A stretch of 64,000 bases of DNA from Massilia sp. Root418 (GTDB taxonomy: Bacteria > Pseudomonadota > Gammaproteobacteria > Burkholderiales > Burkholderiaceae_D). Made by a program: the position numbers and the translations under genes. The DNA lies in assembly GCF_001425265.1 (NCBI RefSeq), contig NZ_LMEC01000021.1, forward strand, positions 1-64,000. Reading direction: 5' to 3'. Shown one piece after another: positions 24,393 to 33,764 of the stretch. Below the pieces are notes generated by a model. That model saw nothing but the letters and a program-made list of their open reading frames with translations. It made no database searches and had not been told where the DNA came from. Position 1 is the first letter of the stretch. Every line of letters begins with the position of its first letter.

Positions 24393-25880
24393 TTAGATGC
24401 CGCTCGGGGCTTGCTTGTGCCACTCGGTTGCTTGCTGGAACTGGTGTGCCACGTTCAGCAGCTTGGCTTCCGCGAAATAGTTGCCGATGATCTGCAGGCC
24501 GACCGGGCGCTTGCCGTTCTTGTCGCCCTGGCCGAAGCCGCAGGGAATGGACATGCCGGGCAGGCCGGCCAGGCTGGTGGACAGGGTGTAGATGTCGGCC
24601 AGGTAGTTGGCCACCGGGTCGGACTTGGAGCCCAGGTCCCAGGCCACGGTGGGGGCCACCGGCCCCATGATCACGTCGCATACCGCATCCGGGCCGTTCA
24701 GCACCGCTTCGAAGTCCTGCGCGATCAAGCGGCGGATACGCTGCGCCTTCAGGTAGTAGGCGTCGTAGTAGCCGTGGCACAGCACGTAGGTGCCCACCAT
24801 GATGCGGCGCTGCACTTCCGGGCCGAAGCCTTCGGCGCGGGTCTTCTTGTACATGTCCTGCAAGTCCTTGTAGCCGTCGGCGCGGTGGCCGAAGCGTACG
24901 CCGTCGAAGCGCGACAGGTTGGACGAGGCTTCCGCAGGGGCGATCATGTAGTAGGCGGGGATGGACAGGGCGGTGTTGGGCAGCGAAATGTCGACCAGGC
25001 TGGCGCCCAGTTCCACGTATTTCGCCAGCGCGGCGCGTACGGCCGCTTCCACGTCGGCTGCCAGGCCTTCGCCGAAGTACTCTTTCGGCACGCCGATGCG
25101 CAGGCCGGCTAGCGGCTGGTTCAGGTCACGCGAGAAATCTTCTTCCACGCCGCCCTGCTCGGGCGTCAGGCTGGTGGAGTCGCGCTCGTCGAAGCCGGCC
25201 ATGGCGTTCAGCAGCAGGGCGCAGTCTTCAGCGGTCTGGGCCATCGGGCCGCCCTGGTCGAGCGAGGAGGCGAACGCGATCATGCCGAAGCGCGACACAC
25301 GGCCGTAGGTCGGCTTGATGCCGGTGATGCCGCAGAAGGCGGCCGGCTGGCGGATCGAGCCGCCGGTGTCGGTGCCGGTCACGCCCGGCGCCAGGCGCGC
25401 GGCCACGGCGGCGGCGGACCCGCCCGAGGAGCCGCCCGGCACGGCCGCGTGGTCCCAGGGGTTTTTCACAGGGCCGAAGGCCGAGTTTTCATTGGCCGAG
25501 CCCATGGCGAATTCGTCGCAGTTCAGCTTGCCCAGCGTGACCATGCCGGCCGCGTTGAACTTCTGCACCACGGTGGCGTCGAAGGGGCTGACGTAGTTGG
25601 CCAGCATTTTCGAGCCGGCGGTGGAGCGCCAGCCCTGGGTGACGAAGATGTCCTTGTGCGCGATCGGCACGCCGGTCAGCGGAGTGGCGGTGCCGGCGGC
25701 GATGCGCGCGTCCGCTTCGGCCGCTTGCGCCAGCGTCAGCGCGCGGTCCACGTGCAGGAAGGCGTTCAGCTCGCTTTTCTCGATGCGGTCCAGGAAATGC
25801 GTCGCCAATTCAGTGGCGGAAATGTCTTTGTTCTGCAGGAGCGTGGACAGCTCCTTAATGGTTTTGGTATGCATGGACAT
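24393..25880 (-). CDS. gatA: Asp-tRNA(Asn)/Glu-tRNA(Gln) amidotransferase subunit A
   Basis: A 495-residue amidase-signature enzyme that releases ammonia from glutamine for GatB. The Ser-cisSer-Lys triad is visible: Lys in VPIAHKDIF, the Gly/Ser-rich PGGSSGGSAAAVAA, and Ser in GTDTGGSIRQPA. The start at 25880 has AAGAA upstream; another ATG two codons later (25874) is possible. Gap to gatC is 17 bases and to gatB 25 bases. Confidence 0.97.
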   Translation of the reverse strand: MSMHTKTIKELSTLLQNKDISATELATHFLDRIEKSELNAFLHVDRALTLAQAAEADARIAAGTATPLTGVPIAHKDIFVTQGWRSTAGSKMLANYVSPFDATVVQKFNAAGMVTLGKLNCDEFAMGSANENSAFGPVKNPWDHAAVPGGSSGGSAAAVAARLAPGVTGTDTGGSIRQPAAFCGITGIKPTYGRVSRFGMIAFASSLDQGGPMAQTAEDCALLLNAMAGFDERDSTSLTPEQGGVEEDFSRDLNQPLAGLRIGVPKEYFGEGLAADVEAAVRAALAKYVELGASLVDISLPNTALSIPAYYMIAPAEASSNLSRFDGVRFGHRADGYKDLQDMYKKTRAEGFGPEVQRRIMVGTYVLCHGYYDAYYLKAQRIRRLIAQDFEAVLNGPDAVCDVIMGPVAPTVAWDLGSKSDPVANYLADIYTLSTSLAGLPGMSIPCGFGQGDKNGKRPVGLQIIGNYFAEAKLLNVAHQFQQATEWHKQAPSGI

Positions 25881-25897
25881 TATTTCTTAATCAATCA

Positions 25898-26200
25898 CTA
25901 ATCAATTACTTTGGGTACCAGATACAGGCCGTCTTCGGTCTTCGGCGCCACTTTCTGATAGTGCTCTCGTCGGTTTGGCTCGGTAGCCACGTCCTCGCGC
26001 AGGCGCAGGGCGATGTTGTTCATATGGGCCGCCAGCGGGTGGCTCAGCGGCGCAACGCCGGCGGTGTCCACGGCCTGCATCTGCTCGGCCAGCGCGAAAA
26101 TACCGTTCAGCTGGTCCAGGGCGGTTCCCGCCTGGGTTTCGCTCATTTCCAGTTGTGCCAGGTTGGCGATGCGTTTTACGTCGGATAGTGTCAGGGACAT
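25898..26200 (-). CDS. gatC: Asp-tRNA(Asn)/Glu-tRNA(Gln) amidotransferase subunit C
   Basis: A 100-residue subunit with the family pattern DVKRIANLAQLEMSE at the N-terminus, a central LAEQMQAVDTAGVAPLSHP segment and the terminal GLYLVPKVID. It wraps around and stabilises the GatA-GatB pair. First gene of the gatCAB operon, divergent from mreB; the 275 bases between their start codons must hold both promoters. Confidence 0.95.
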   Translation of the reverse strand: MSLTLSDVKRIANLAQLEMSETQAGTALDQLNGIFALAEQMQAVDTAGVAPLSHPLAAHMNNIALRLREDVATEPNRREHYQKVAPKTEDGLYLVPKVID

Positions 26201-26475
26201 GGCGAGAAGCGCGGCGGACCGCGCGGTTGTAGTATTGATAAAGAACTTGTAATTCCGGCTATTTAACCTTGAAAATCCTGCAATTGCCGCGTAATTTACG
26301 CGTTGCAGCGTCGCACTTTAGAGCGGATTAATGGTAAATAACATTCGAATTATAAGGTAGAATGGCGGGTTGATGCGTAGCTGGCGCCATGCACATAAAT
26401 GCACAGGCTGCCGCCGCCTCCACGGATACTCCCTATAACTGCCCGCGCGTGCGGGCAACGCGCCACAGGATACTC

Positions 26476-27519
26476 ATGTTTGGTTTTTTACGCAGGTATA
26501 TTTCCACCGATCTGGCCATTGACTTGGGCACGGCCAACACCCTGATTTATGTACGCGGTTCCGGCATCGTGCTGGACGAACCGTCGGTAGTAGCGATCCG
26601 CCAGGAAGGCGGCCCCAACGGCAAGAAGACGATCCAGGCGGTGGGCAAGGAAGCCAAGCAGATGCTGGGTAAAGTGCCTGGCAACATCGAGGCGATCCGC
26701 CCGATGAAGGACGGCGTGATTGCCGACTTCACCGTCACCGAGCAGATGCTCAAGCAGTTCATCCGCATGGTGCACGATTCCAAGTTCTTCCGCCCGTCGC
26801 CGCGCATCATCATTTGCGTGCCCTGCGGTTCGACCCAGGTGGAGCGCCGCGCGATCCGCGAATCGGCGCTGGGCGCAGGCGCCTCGCAGGTGTACCTGAT
26901 TGAAGAGCCGATGGCGGCCGCCATCGGCGCCGGCCTGCCGGTCTCCGACGCTACCGGTTCGATGGTGGTCGACATTGGCGGCGGCACCACCGAAGTGGGC
27001 ATCATCTCGCTGGGCGGCATGGTGTACAAGGGTTCGGTACGCGTGGGCGGCGACAAGTTCGACGAAGCCATCGTCAACTACATCCGCCGCAACTACGGCA
27101 TGCTGATCGGCGAACAGACCGCCGAGGCCATCAAGAAGGCCATCGGTTCGGCATTCCCGGGCTCCGAAGTGAAAGAGATGGAAGTCAAGGGCCGCAACCT
27201 GTCCGAAGGCATCCCGCGCTCCTTCACCATCTCGTCCAACGAGATCCTGGAAGCGCTGACCGACCCGCTGAACAACATCGTCTCGGCCGTGAAGAATGCG
27301 CTGGAACAGACCCCGCCGGAACTGGGCGCCGACATTGCCGAAAAAGGCATGATGCTGACCGGCGGCGGCGCTTTGCTGCGCGACCTGGATCGCCTGCTGA
27401 TGGAGGAAACCGGCCTGCCGGTGCTGGTGGCCGAAGATCCGCTCACCTGCGTGGTGCGCGGCTCCGGCATGGCGCTGGAGCGGATGGACCAGCTGGGCTC
27501 CATCTTCTCCTACGAATGA
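26476..27519 (+). CDS. mreB: Rod shape-determining protein MreB
   Basis: A 347-residue bacterial actin. Nucleotide-binding elements are AIDLGTANTL (phosphate 1), VVDIGGGTTEVGIISL (phosphate 2) and LTGGGALLRDLD (adenosine). MreB filaments lie under the inner membrane and guide the elongation complex; the amphipathic N-terminus MFGFLRRYIS probably aids membrane binding. The start at 26476 follows AGGATACTC and matches the family; an upstream in-frame ATG (26389) would add 29 atypical residues. First gene of mreBCD-mrdA-rodA-rlpA. Confidence 0.98.
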   Translation: MFGFLRRYISTDLAIDLGTANTLIYVRGSGIVLDEPSVVAIRQEGGPNGKKTIQAVGKEAKQMLGKVPGNIEAIRPMKDGVIADFTVTEQMLKQFIRMVHDSKFFRPSPRIIICVPCGSTQVERRAIRESALGAGASQVYLIEEPMAAAIGAGLPVSDATGSMVVDIGGGTTEVGIISLGGMVYKGSVRVGGDKFDEAIVNYIRRNYGMLIGEQTAEAIKKAIGSAFPGSEVKEMEVKGRNLSEGIPRSFTISSNEILEALTDPLNNIVSAVKNALEQTPPELGADIAEKGMMLTGGGALLRDLDRLLMEETGLPVLVAEDPLTCVVRGSGMALERMDQLGSIFSYE

Positions 27520-27527
27520 TCTGAGTA

Positions 27528-27554
27528 AGCGGGGCGGCCAGGAGCCGCCCCGCT
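27528..27554 (+). other. Strong GC stem-loop between mreB and mreC
   Basis: A perfect 11-bp stem (AGCGGGGCGGC / GCCGCCCCGCT) with a 5-base loop begins 9 bases after the mreB stop. It is followed by GCTTTATA, not a real T-run, so it may only partly terminate transcription or protect the mreB mRNA. That would let mreB be made in excess over mreC and mreD, but this is inference. Confidence 0.6.
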
Positions 27555-27621
27555 GCTTTATAAGCTGGTTTTTCAGGCTAAGGCCGTTCGGTGGCGCGCG
27601 AGCGCCGGATTATTGGAAGTC

Positions 27622-28713
27622 ATGGAATACAGTCCTCCGCCACTCTTCAAACAAGGCGCGTCCGCCCGCGTCAAGATGACGCTGTTCGCCTGCATTTCGA
27701 TTGCACTGCTGTTGGCCGATGCGCGCATGCACGCGCTGACCACGGTGCGGCAGGTGGTCGGCACGGTGCTTTACCCGCTGCAGATGGCGGCGCTGATGCC
27801 GCGCGACGCGATCTACGGCGTCGGCGATTACTTCTCTTCGCTGTCCTCGCTGGAAAAGCAGGTGCGCGACCTGCGCCAGCAGCAGATCGTGACCGCGCAA
27901 GCCTTGCAGCAGGCGCAGCTCCACAGTACCGAGAACGCGCAGCTGCGCAAGCTGCTGGACGCGCGCGAGCACGTGCCCGGCAAGTCCATGCTGGCCGAAA
28001 TCCTGTACGACGCGCGTGACAGCGCCAGCCGCAAGGTGGTGCTGGACCGCGGCGCGCAGGCAGGCGTGCAGCTCGGCTTGCCGGTCATCGACAACCAGGG
28101 CGTGGTGGGGCAGGTGACGCGGGTGTTCCCGTTCACCTCCGAAGTCACACTGCTGACGGACAAGGAACAGGCCATCCCGGTGCAGTTGCTGCGCAACGGC
28201 TTGCGCAGCGTGGCCTATGGACGCGGCCAGAGCGGCCAGCTGGACCTGCGCTTCATGGCGCCCAACGCGGACGTGCAGGTGGGCGACATCCTGATCACCT
28301 CCGGCATCGACGGCGTGTATCCCGCCGGCCTGGCGGTGGCGCGCGTGTCGCAGGTGGAGAGCAACGGCAACGGCGCTTTCGGGCGCGTGGTGTGCCAGCC
28401 GCTGGCCGGCATCCAGAACCACCGCCAGCTGCTGATCCTGATGTCGCCGCCGGACCTGCCGCCGCGGCCGCCGGAGGAAGAACCGATCAAGCCGGGCAAG
28501 AAGGGCAAGGCTGCCAGGGAGGCCGCTGCAGCTGCGGCCACCGCCGCTCCCGCGCCTGCCGCTCCTCCGGGCGCCGCGCCGGCCGCCATCCCCGGTGCCG
28601 CAGCTGCGGCCGCCACGGGCGCTGCCCCCGCTGCCGTCCCCGGTGCTGCCATTGCACCCGCCGCACCCGCCGCCAAGCCGGCCGCCGCCGAACCCAAGAA
28701 AGACACGCGATGA
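27622..28713 (+). CDS. mreC: Rod shape-determining protein MreC
   Basis: A 363-residue bitopic protein: cytoplasmic N-terminus, one membrane helix (~residues 19-35), a periplasmic coiled coil (~65-100, SLEKQVRDLRQQQ) and the MreC beta domain (from VLDRGAQAGVQLGLPVIDNQGVVGQV). After residue ~275 comes an Ala/Pro-rich tail of about 85 residues, longer than in E. coli. It links MreB to PBP2 and RodA. ATG at 27622 is preferred; a TTG nine bases earlier (27613) is in frame. It overlaps mreD by 4 bases (ATGA). Confidence 0.94.
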   Translation: MEYSPPPLFKQGASARVKMTLFACISIALLLADARMHALTTVRQVVGTVLYPLQMAALMPRDAIYGVGDYFSSLSSLEKQVRDLRQQQIVTAQALQQAQLHSTENAQLRKLLDAREHVPGKSMLAEILYDARDSASRKVVLDRGAQAGVQLGLPVIDNQGVVGQVTRVFPFTSEVTLLTDKEQAIPVQLLRNGLRSVAYGRGQSGQLDLRFMAPNADVQVGDILITSGIDGVYPAGLAVARVSQVESNGNGAFGRVVCQPLAGIQNHRQLLILMSPPDLPPRPPEEEPIKPGKKGKAAREAAAAAATAAPAPAAPPGAAPAAIPGAAAAAATGAAPAAVPGAAIAPAAPAAKPAAAEPKKDTR

Positions 28714-29222
28714 ATCGCCCACATTACATCCTGCTGCCGGTCAGCCCGCTGTTCATCGCGTTCAGCCTGCTGTGCGCCTTCCTGCTCAACCTGCTGCCAT
28801 GGGGGCACTTCGTCGGCGCGCCGGACTTCGTGGCGCTGACGCTGGTGTTCTGGGGCGTGCACCAGCCGCGCAAGGTCGGCATCGGCACCGCCTTCTTCCT
28901 CGGCCTGCTGATGGACGTGCACGACGCCACCCTGCTGGGCGAGAACGCGCTGGCCTATACGCTGCTGTCCTACTTCGCCATCATGATGCACCGCCGCGTG
29001 CTGTGGTTCCCCATGATGACGCAAGCCATCCACGTGTTCCCGCTGCTGCTGATGGCGCAGCTGGTACAGCTGATGGTGCGCTTCTTCGTGTCCGGCAAGT
29101 TCCCCAGCTTCTGGTACTTCATCGAGAGCGCGGTGGCGGTGGTGCTGTGGCCGGTGATCTCCATGCTGCTGCTGGCGCCGCAGCGCCGCGCGGTGGACAA
29201 AGACCACACGCGCCCGATCTAG
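28710..29222 (+). CDS. mreD: Rod shape-determining protein MreD
   Basis: A 170-residue integral membrane protein with about five hydrophobic helices (PLFIAFSLLCAFLLNLLPW first). The PDFVALTLVFWGVHQPRKVGIG segment and the following GLLMDV are family signatures. It is part of the elongasome with MreC, PBP2 and RodA. The start is the ATG overlapping the mreC stop; upstream in-frame codons belong to the Ala-rich mreC tail read in another frame. mrdA follows after 19 bases. Confidence 0.94.
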   Translation: MNRPHYILLPVSPLFIAFSLLCAFLLNLLPWGHFVGAPDFVALTLVFWGVHQPRKVGIGTAFFLGLLMDVHDATLLGENALAYTLLSYFAIMMHRRVLWFPMMTQAIHVFPLLLMAQLVQLMVRFFVSGKFPSFWYFIESAVAVVLWPVISMLLLAPQRRAVDKDHTRPI

Positions 29223-29241
29223 GGCCTGGATTTACCCTGCA

Positions 29242-31398
29242 ATGACTGAACTTAAGAATACCGAACGCGAACTGCACCTGTTCCGCCTGCGCCTGTCCGC
29301 GCTTGGCCTGCTGGTGTTCATTTGCTTTGCGCTGCTGCTGGCGCGCTTTGTCTGGCTGCAGGTGCTACACCATGACCACTACATGACGCAGGCGGAGGAA
29401 AACCGCATTGCCTTCGTGCCGGTGGTGCCGAACCGCGGCCTGATCGTGGACCGCAACGGCGTGGTCCTGGCCAGCAATTACTCGGCCTATACGCTGGAGA
29501 TCACGCCGTCCAAGCTGCGCGTGCCGCTGGAGCAGGTGATCGACGACCTGTCCAAACTGGTGTCGGTGGAGGCCAAGGACCGCAAGCGCTTCAGGCGCCT
29601 GCTGGAGGAAACCAAGAGCTTCGAGGGCGTGCCGCTGCGCACCCGGTTGACGGACGAGGAAGTGGCGCGCTTCTCGGCGCAGCGCTTCCGTTTCCCCGGC
29701 GTGGAAATCCAGGCGCGCCTGTTCCGCCAGTACCCGCTGGGCGAAACGGCATCGCACGTGCTGGGCTATATCGGCCGCATCAACCAGAGCGAAGCAAAGG
29801 TGATCGAGGCCGGCGACGACGCGCGCAACTACAAGGGCACCGAACATATCGGCAAGGAAGGCCTGGAGAAGAGCTACGAGAAGCAGCTCCACGGCATCAC
29901 CGGCTACGAGGAAGTGGAAGTGTCGGCCGGCGGACGCGCGGTGCGCACCTTGTCGCGCACGCCCGCCACGCCGGGCAACAACCTGATCCTGTCGATCGAC
30001 ATCAAGCTGCAGCAGGTGGTGGAGGAAGCGTTCGGCGAATGGCGCGGCGCGCTGGTGGCCATCGAACCGGAAACCGGCGACATCCTGGCTTACGTGTCGC
30101 GCCCCGGCTACGACCCCAACCTGTTCGTGGACGGCATCGACACGCAAAGCTGGAATGAGCTGAATACCTCGCTCGACAAGCCGATGGTGAACCGTCCGCT
30201 GTCCGGCACCTACGCTCCCGGCTCGACCTTCAAGCCCTTCATGGCGCTGGCCGCGCTGGAGCTGGGCAAGCGCACGCCGAGCCAGGCGATCGGCGATCCA
30301 GGCTTCTTCTACCTCGGCACCCACAAGTTCCGCGACGACGTGGTGGGCGGGCACGGCACGGTGGACATGCGCAAATCCATCGTCGTGTCCTGCAACACCT
30401 ACTACTACGTGCTTGGCCGCGACATGGGCATCGATGCGATCCACGACTTCATGAAGCCGTTCGGGTTCGGCCAGCCGACCGGCATCGACCTGGACAACGA
30501 GAAGACCGGTGTGCTGCCGTCGCAGGAATGGAAGCGCAACCGCTTCAAGAAGAATCCGCAGGCCGGCAAGTGGGTGGGCGGCGACACCATTTCCATCGCC
30601 AACGGTTCCGGCTACAACGCCTATACGCCGCTGCAGGTGGCGCAGGCCGTGTCGATCCTGGCCAATAACGGCGTGGTGATGAAGCCCCACCTGGTCAAGA
30701 TCGTGGAAGACGGCGCCACCCGCGCGCGCACGCTCACGGTGCCCAAGGAAAGCTACCGCATTCCGCTCAAGCAGGAGAACGTGGACTTCATCAAGAACGC
30801 CATGGTGGGCGTGACCAGCGAACCTGGCGGCACCGCATACCGCGCCTTTACCAACGCCGGCTACGCGGTGGGCGGCAAGACCGGTACCGCGCAGGTGGTG
30901 GCGATCAAGGCCAATGAGAAGTACAACGCAGCCAAGATCGACGAGCGCCTGCGCGACAATGCGTGGTTCACCGCCTTTGCGCCAGCGGAAAAGCCGAAGA
31001 TCGTGCTGGCCATGATCGTGGAGAACGCGGGCTTCGGCGGCGCGGTCGCCGCGCCCATCGCGCGCAAGGTGCTGGACTACTATTTGCTGGGCAAGCTGCC
31101 CGAGAAGGACACCACCAAGGTGCCGAAGGAAGATGCCGAAGCCTTCGAGCCGGTGCTGGATCCGGCCGATGAGGAAGCGGCCGCCGTCGTCAATGAACAG
31201 CGCCGCGCCGCGGACGGCGCCGCGGCGCCGGCAGCCGGCGCTGCTGCCGCCCCGGCCAAACCGCAGCCGCTGCAGAACCCGCCGCTGATCCAGACCCCGC
31301 CGCCGCAGGCGCCCGTGGCGCCGCGCAAGCATGCCACCGTGGTGCCGCCGGGCGCGCAGCCGCCTGCGCCGCCCGCGCAGCCGCGCAAGAAAGAATAA
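29242..31398 (+). CDS. mrdA: Penicillin-binding protein 2 (peptidoglycan transpeptidase)
   Basis: A 718-residue class B penicillin-binding protein. An N-terminal membrane anchor lies at residues ~19-41, then the dimerisation/pedestal domain, then the transpeptidase domain with STFK at 328-331 (Ser328), the SCN motif in VVSCNTYYYVL and GGKTGTAQV. It cross-links peptidoglycan during side-wall growth. The last ~90 residues are a Pro/Ala-rich, mostly disordered tail, longer than the E. coli enzyme (633 residues). rodA, its glycosyltransferase partner, follows after 9 bases. Confidence 0.96.
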   Translation: MTELKNTERELHLFRLRLSALGLLVFICFALLLARFVWLQVLHHDHYMTQAEENRIAFVPVVPNRGLIVDRNGVVLASNYSAYTLEITPSKLRVPLEQVIDDLSKLVSVEAKDRKRFRRLLEETKSFEGVPLRTRLTDEEVARFSAQRFRFPGVEIQARLFRQYPLGETASHVLGYIGRINQSEAKVIEAGDDARNYKGTEHIGKEGLEKSYEKQLHGITGYEEVEVSAGGRAVRTLSRTPATPGNNLILSIDIKLQQVVEEAFGEWRGALVAIEPETGDILAYVSRPGYDPNLFVDGIDTQSWNELNTSLDKPMVNRPLSGTYAPGSTFKPFMALAALELGKRTPSQAIGDPGFFYLGTHKFRDDVVGGHGTVDMRKSIVVSCNTYYYVLGRDMGIDAIHDFMKPFGFGQPTGIDLDNEKTGVLPSQEWKRNRFKKNPQAGKWVGGDTISIANGSGYNAYTPLQVAQAVSILANNGVVMKPHLVKIVEDGATRARTLTVPKESYRIPLKQENVDFIKNAMVGVTSEPGGTAYRAFTNAGYAVGGKTGTAQVVAIKANEKYNAAKIDERLRDNAWFTAFAPAEKPKIVLAMIVENAGFGGAVAAPIARKVLDYYLLGKLPEKDTTKVPKEDAEAFEPVLDPADEEAAAVVNEQRRAADGAAAPAAGAAAAPAKPQPLQNPPLIQTPPPQAPVAPRKHATVVPPGAQPPAPPAQPRKKE

Positions 31399-31407
31399 GG
31401 GACGCGT

Positions 31408-32523
31408 ATGCGCATTAACGAAAGGCGTTCGCTGTGGCGCCGCATGAAACCCTATCTGACCGTGTTCGACGGTCCGCTGATGCTGATCATCACCTTCCTG
31501 CTGGGCACCAGCCTGGTCACGCTGGTGTCGGCCAGCATGGGCATACCCGGCAAGATCGAGGACCAGGTGCGCAATATCTGCATGTCCTTCCTCATGATGT
31601 GGATGGTGGCCAACGTCTCGCCGCAGATGATGATGCGCATCGCGCTGCCGGCCTACGTGGTCACGCTGGCGCTGCTGGTGGCGGTGGCGGCGGTCGGCAC
31701 CATCAAGCTCGGTGCGCGGCGCTGGCTGCACATCGGCGTGATCGACATCCAGCCGTCCGAGTTCGCCAAGATCGCCGTGCCGCTGATGCTGGCCTGGTTC
31801 TTCCAGCAGCGCCAGGGCACGCTGCGCTGGCATTCCTACGCCATCGCGGCGGTGCTGCTGCTGCTGCCGGTGTTCCTGATCGCGCGCCAGCCCGACCTGG
31901 GCACCGCGCTGCTGGTGGTCATGGCCGGCTTCTGCGTGATCTTCCTGGCAGGCCTGTCCTGGAAGGCCATCCTGGCCCTGGCCATTGCGGCCGGCGCCAG
32001 CCTGCCGGTGGCCTGGTCCATGATGCACGACTACCAGCGCGAACGCATCATGACCCTGATCGACCCCACCACCGACCCGCTGGGCAAGGGTTTCCACATC
32101 ATCCAGGCCACCATCGCGGTCGGCTCCGGCGGCATGATGGGCAAGGGCTGGAAAGAGGGCACGCAAGCCCACCTCGAATTCATCCCCGAGCGCACCACCG
32201 ACTTCATTTTCGCGGTCTACTCGGAAGAGTTCGGACTGATGGGCAACCTGTTCCTGATGCTGCTGTACCTGCTGCTGATCGGGCGCGGGCTGATGATCGC
32301 CGCCAACGCCCCCAACTTCTTTACGCGCCTGCTGGCAGGCGCTGTCACCATGATTTTCTTCACCTATGCATTCGTCAACATGGGCATGGTCAGCGGCATC
32401 CTGCCGGTGGTCGGCGTGCCGCTGCCGTTCATGAGCTATGGCGGCACGGCGCTGCTCACGCTGGGCCTGGCGTCGGGTATCCTGATGAGTATCCAGCGCC
32501 ACCGCAAGCTGGTGCAGACATGA
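31408..32523 (+). CDS. rodA: Peptidoglycan glycosyltransferase RodA
   Basis: A 371-residue SEDS-family polytopic membrane protein (about 10 helices). Signatures are GARRWLHIGVIDIQPSEFAKI, RQPDLGTALLV and the C-terminal GIGLPFMSYGG-like PLPFMSYGGTALL. It polymerises lipid II into glycan strands with PBP2. AAGGGA precedes the ATG. Its stop overlaps the rlpA start (ATGA). Confidence 0.97.
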   Translation: MRINERRSLWRRMKPYLTVFDGPLMLIITFLLGTSLVTLVSASMGIPGKIEDQVRNICMSFLMMWMVANVSPQMMMRIALPAYVVTLALLVAVAAVGTIKLGARRWLHIGVIDIQPSEFAKIAVPLMLAWFFQQRQGTLRWHSYAIAAVLLLLPVFLIARQPDLGTALLVVMAGFCVIFLAGLSWKAILALAIAAGASLPVAWSMMHDYQRERIMTLIDPTTDPLGKGFHIIQATIAVGSGGMMGKGWKEGTQAHLEFIPERTTDFIFAVYSEEFGLMGNLFLMLLYLLLIGRGLMIAANAPNFFTRLLAGAVTMIFFTYAFVNMGMVSGILPVVGVPLPFMSYGGTALLTLGLASGILMSIQRHRKLVQT

Positions 32524-33722
32524 TGCGCCGCCTGAACCTGCAAGGCGCGCTGCCGGCGGCGGTCCTGGCCGCGTTGCTGGCGCTGGCCGGCTGCGGCACC
32601 ACGCCGCTGGAACCGGCGCCGTCCGGCCGTCCCGCCCCTGCCGGCAAGCCGCCAGCAAAGCCCCAGGAGCCCGGCGTGCCGGTGCTGCCGCCAGCGAACT
32701 CCGGCCGCGGCGGCTACTACCAGGACGATGGCCCGGGCGAAAACCCGCCGCCCAACCTGATGGCCACGCCGGACGCGGAGGTACGCAACGAACCGCCCAA
32801 TCCCCGCAACAACAAGCCCTACGTCGTTTTCGGCAAGACCTATACGCCGATCACGGACTTGAATAAGCCCTTTGTGCAGCGCGGGCTCGGCACCTGGTAT
32901 GGCAAAAAATTCCACGGCCAGCGCACCTCGTCGGGCGAGATCTATGACATGTACAAGATGTCCGCCGCCCATCCGACGCTGCCGATTCCGTCCTATGCCA
33001 AGGTGACGAACCTGGACAACGGCAACCAGGTGGTGGTGCGCATCAACGACCGCGGCCCGTTCCACTCGACGCGGGTGATCGACGTTTCCTATACGGCCGC
33101 CTTGAAGCTGGGATTGCTGGGCAAGGGCAGCCACCAGCTGGAGGTGGAGCGCATCCTGCCGGCGGACGTGGAGCGTTTCAATGCCGCGAAATCCCAGGAC
33201 GGCGGCAAGGAGAAGCCGGCCGCTGCCGCCGCCGCGCCGCTGCCGGCGGCACCGCCCAAGCCGCGCGCGGCTGCGGAGACGGCGGCCATGCTGTACCCTG
33301 CGCCGCCTGCCGGCCCCGCTCCTGCCTCCGCCCCTGCACCGGATCCGGCGGCGGCCACCGGCCTGTCCTTGCAGCCCTTGCAGGCGATGCCGCGCGCGGC
33401 GCCGCTGATCCTCACGCCGGTGGCCGGGTCCGAAACCTCGGCGTCGCCGGCGGCGGTGACCGTGCCGGGAGCCGGCGCGGCTGCAGCCGTCGCCGCCAGC
33501 GGCTTCTATCTTCAACTGGGTGCCTATGGCCGCAAGGAGAATGCCGAAGCGGTGCGCGCCAGGCTGGCCATGGACGGCGGCCTGAGTGGCCTGGAAATTG
33601 TGCCGTCGGGCGAGGTGCACCGCCTGTACGCCGGCCCCTACGCCACCCGGCAGGAGGCGGCGCAAGCCATTCCGGCTCTGCCGTCCTCGATGGGCCTAAA
33701 GCCGCTGATTATCCAGCGCTAG
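32520..33722 (+). CDS. rlpA: RlpA family septal ring lytic transglycosylase with SPOR domain
   Basis: A 400-residue lipoprotein: signal sequence with lipobox LAGC (Cys25), a Pro-rich region, the double-psi beta-barrel RlpA domain (GTWYGKKFHGQRTSSGE at ~121-137 and VRINDRGPFHSTRVIDVS), an Ala/Pro linker, and a C-terminal SPOR domain (FYLQLGAYGRKENAEAVR from ~residue 323). In Pseudomonas RlpA cleaves glycan strands lacking stem peptides; SPOR binds such denuded glycans at septa. The start ATG overlaps the rodA stop. The reading frame extends upstream through rodA but that is only a shadow. Confidence 0.94.
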   Translation: MMRRLNLQGALPAAVLAALLALAGCGTTPLEPAPSGRPAPAGKPPAKPQEPGVPVLPPANSGRGGYYQDDGPGENPPPNLMATPDAEVRNEPPNPRNNKPYVVFGKTYTPITDLNKPFVQRGLGTWYGKKFHGQRTSSGEIYDMYKMSAAHPTLPIPSYAKVTNLDNGNQVVVRINDRGPFHSTRVIDVSYTAALKLGLLGKGSHQLEVERILPADVERFNAAKSQDGGKEKPAAAAAAPLPAAPPKPRAAAETAAMLYPAPPAGPAPASAPAPDPAAATGLSLQPLQAMPRAAPLILTPVAGSETSASPAAVTVPGAGAAAAVAASGFYLQLGAYGRKENAEAVRARLAMDGGLSGLEIVPSGEVHRLYAGPYATRQEAAQAIPALPSSMGLKPLIIQR

Positions 33723-33764
33723 CCGGCGCTATCAACGCCATCGACGCCATCAACGCTACCTGAG

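Noticed and set aside
31434..32519. N-terminal extension of rlpA reaching back through rodA
   Set aside because: The lipoprotein signal and the ATGA overlap fix the start at 32520.
29365..32658. 1097-codon minus-strand frame opposite mrdA and rodA
   Set aside because: Antisense shadow spanning two well-defined genes.
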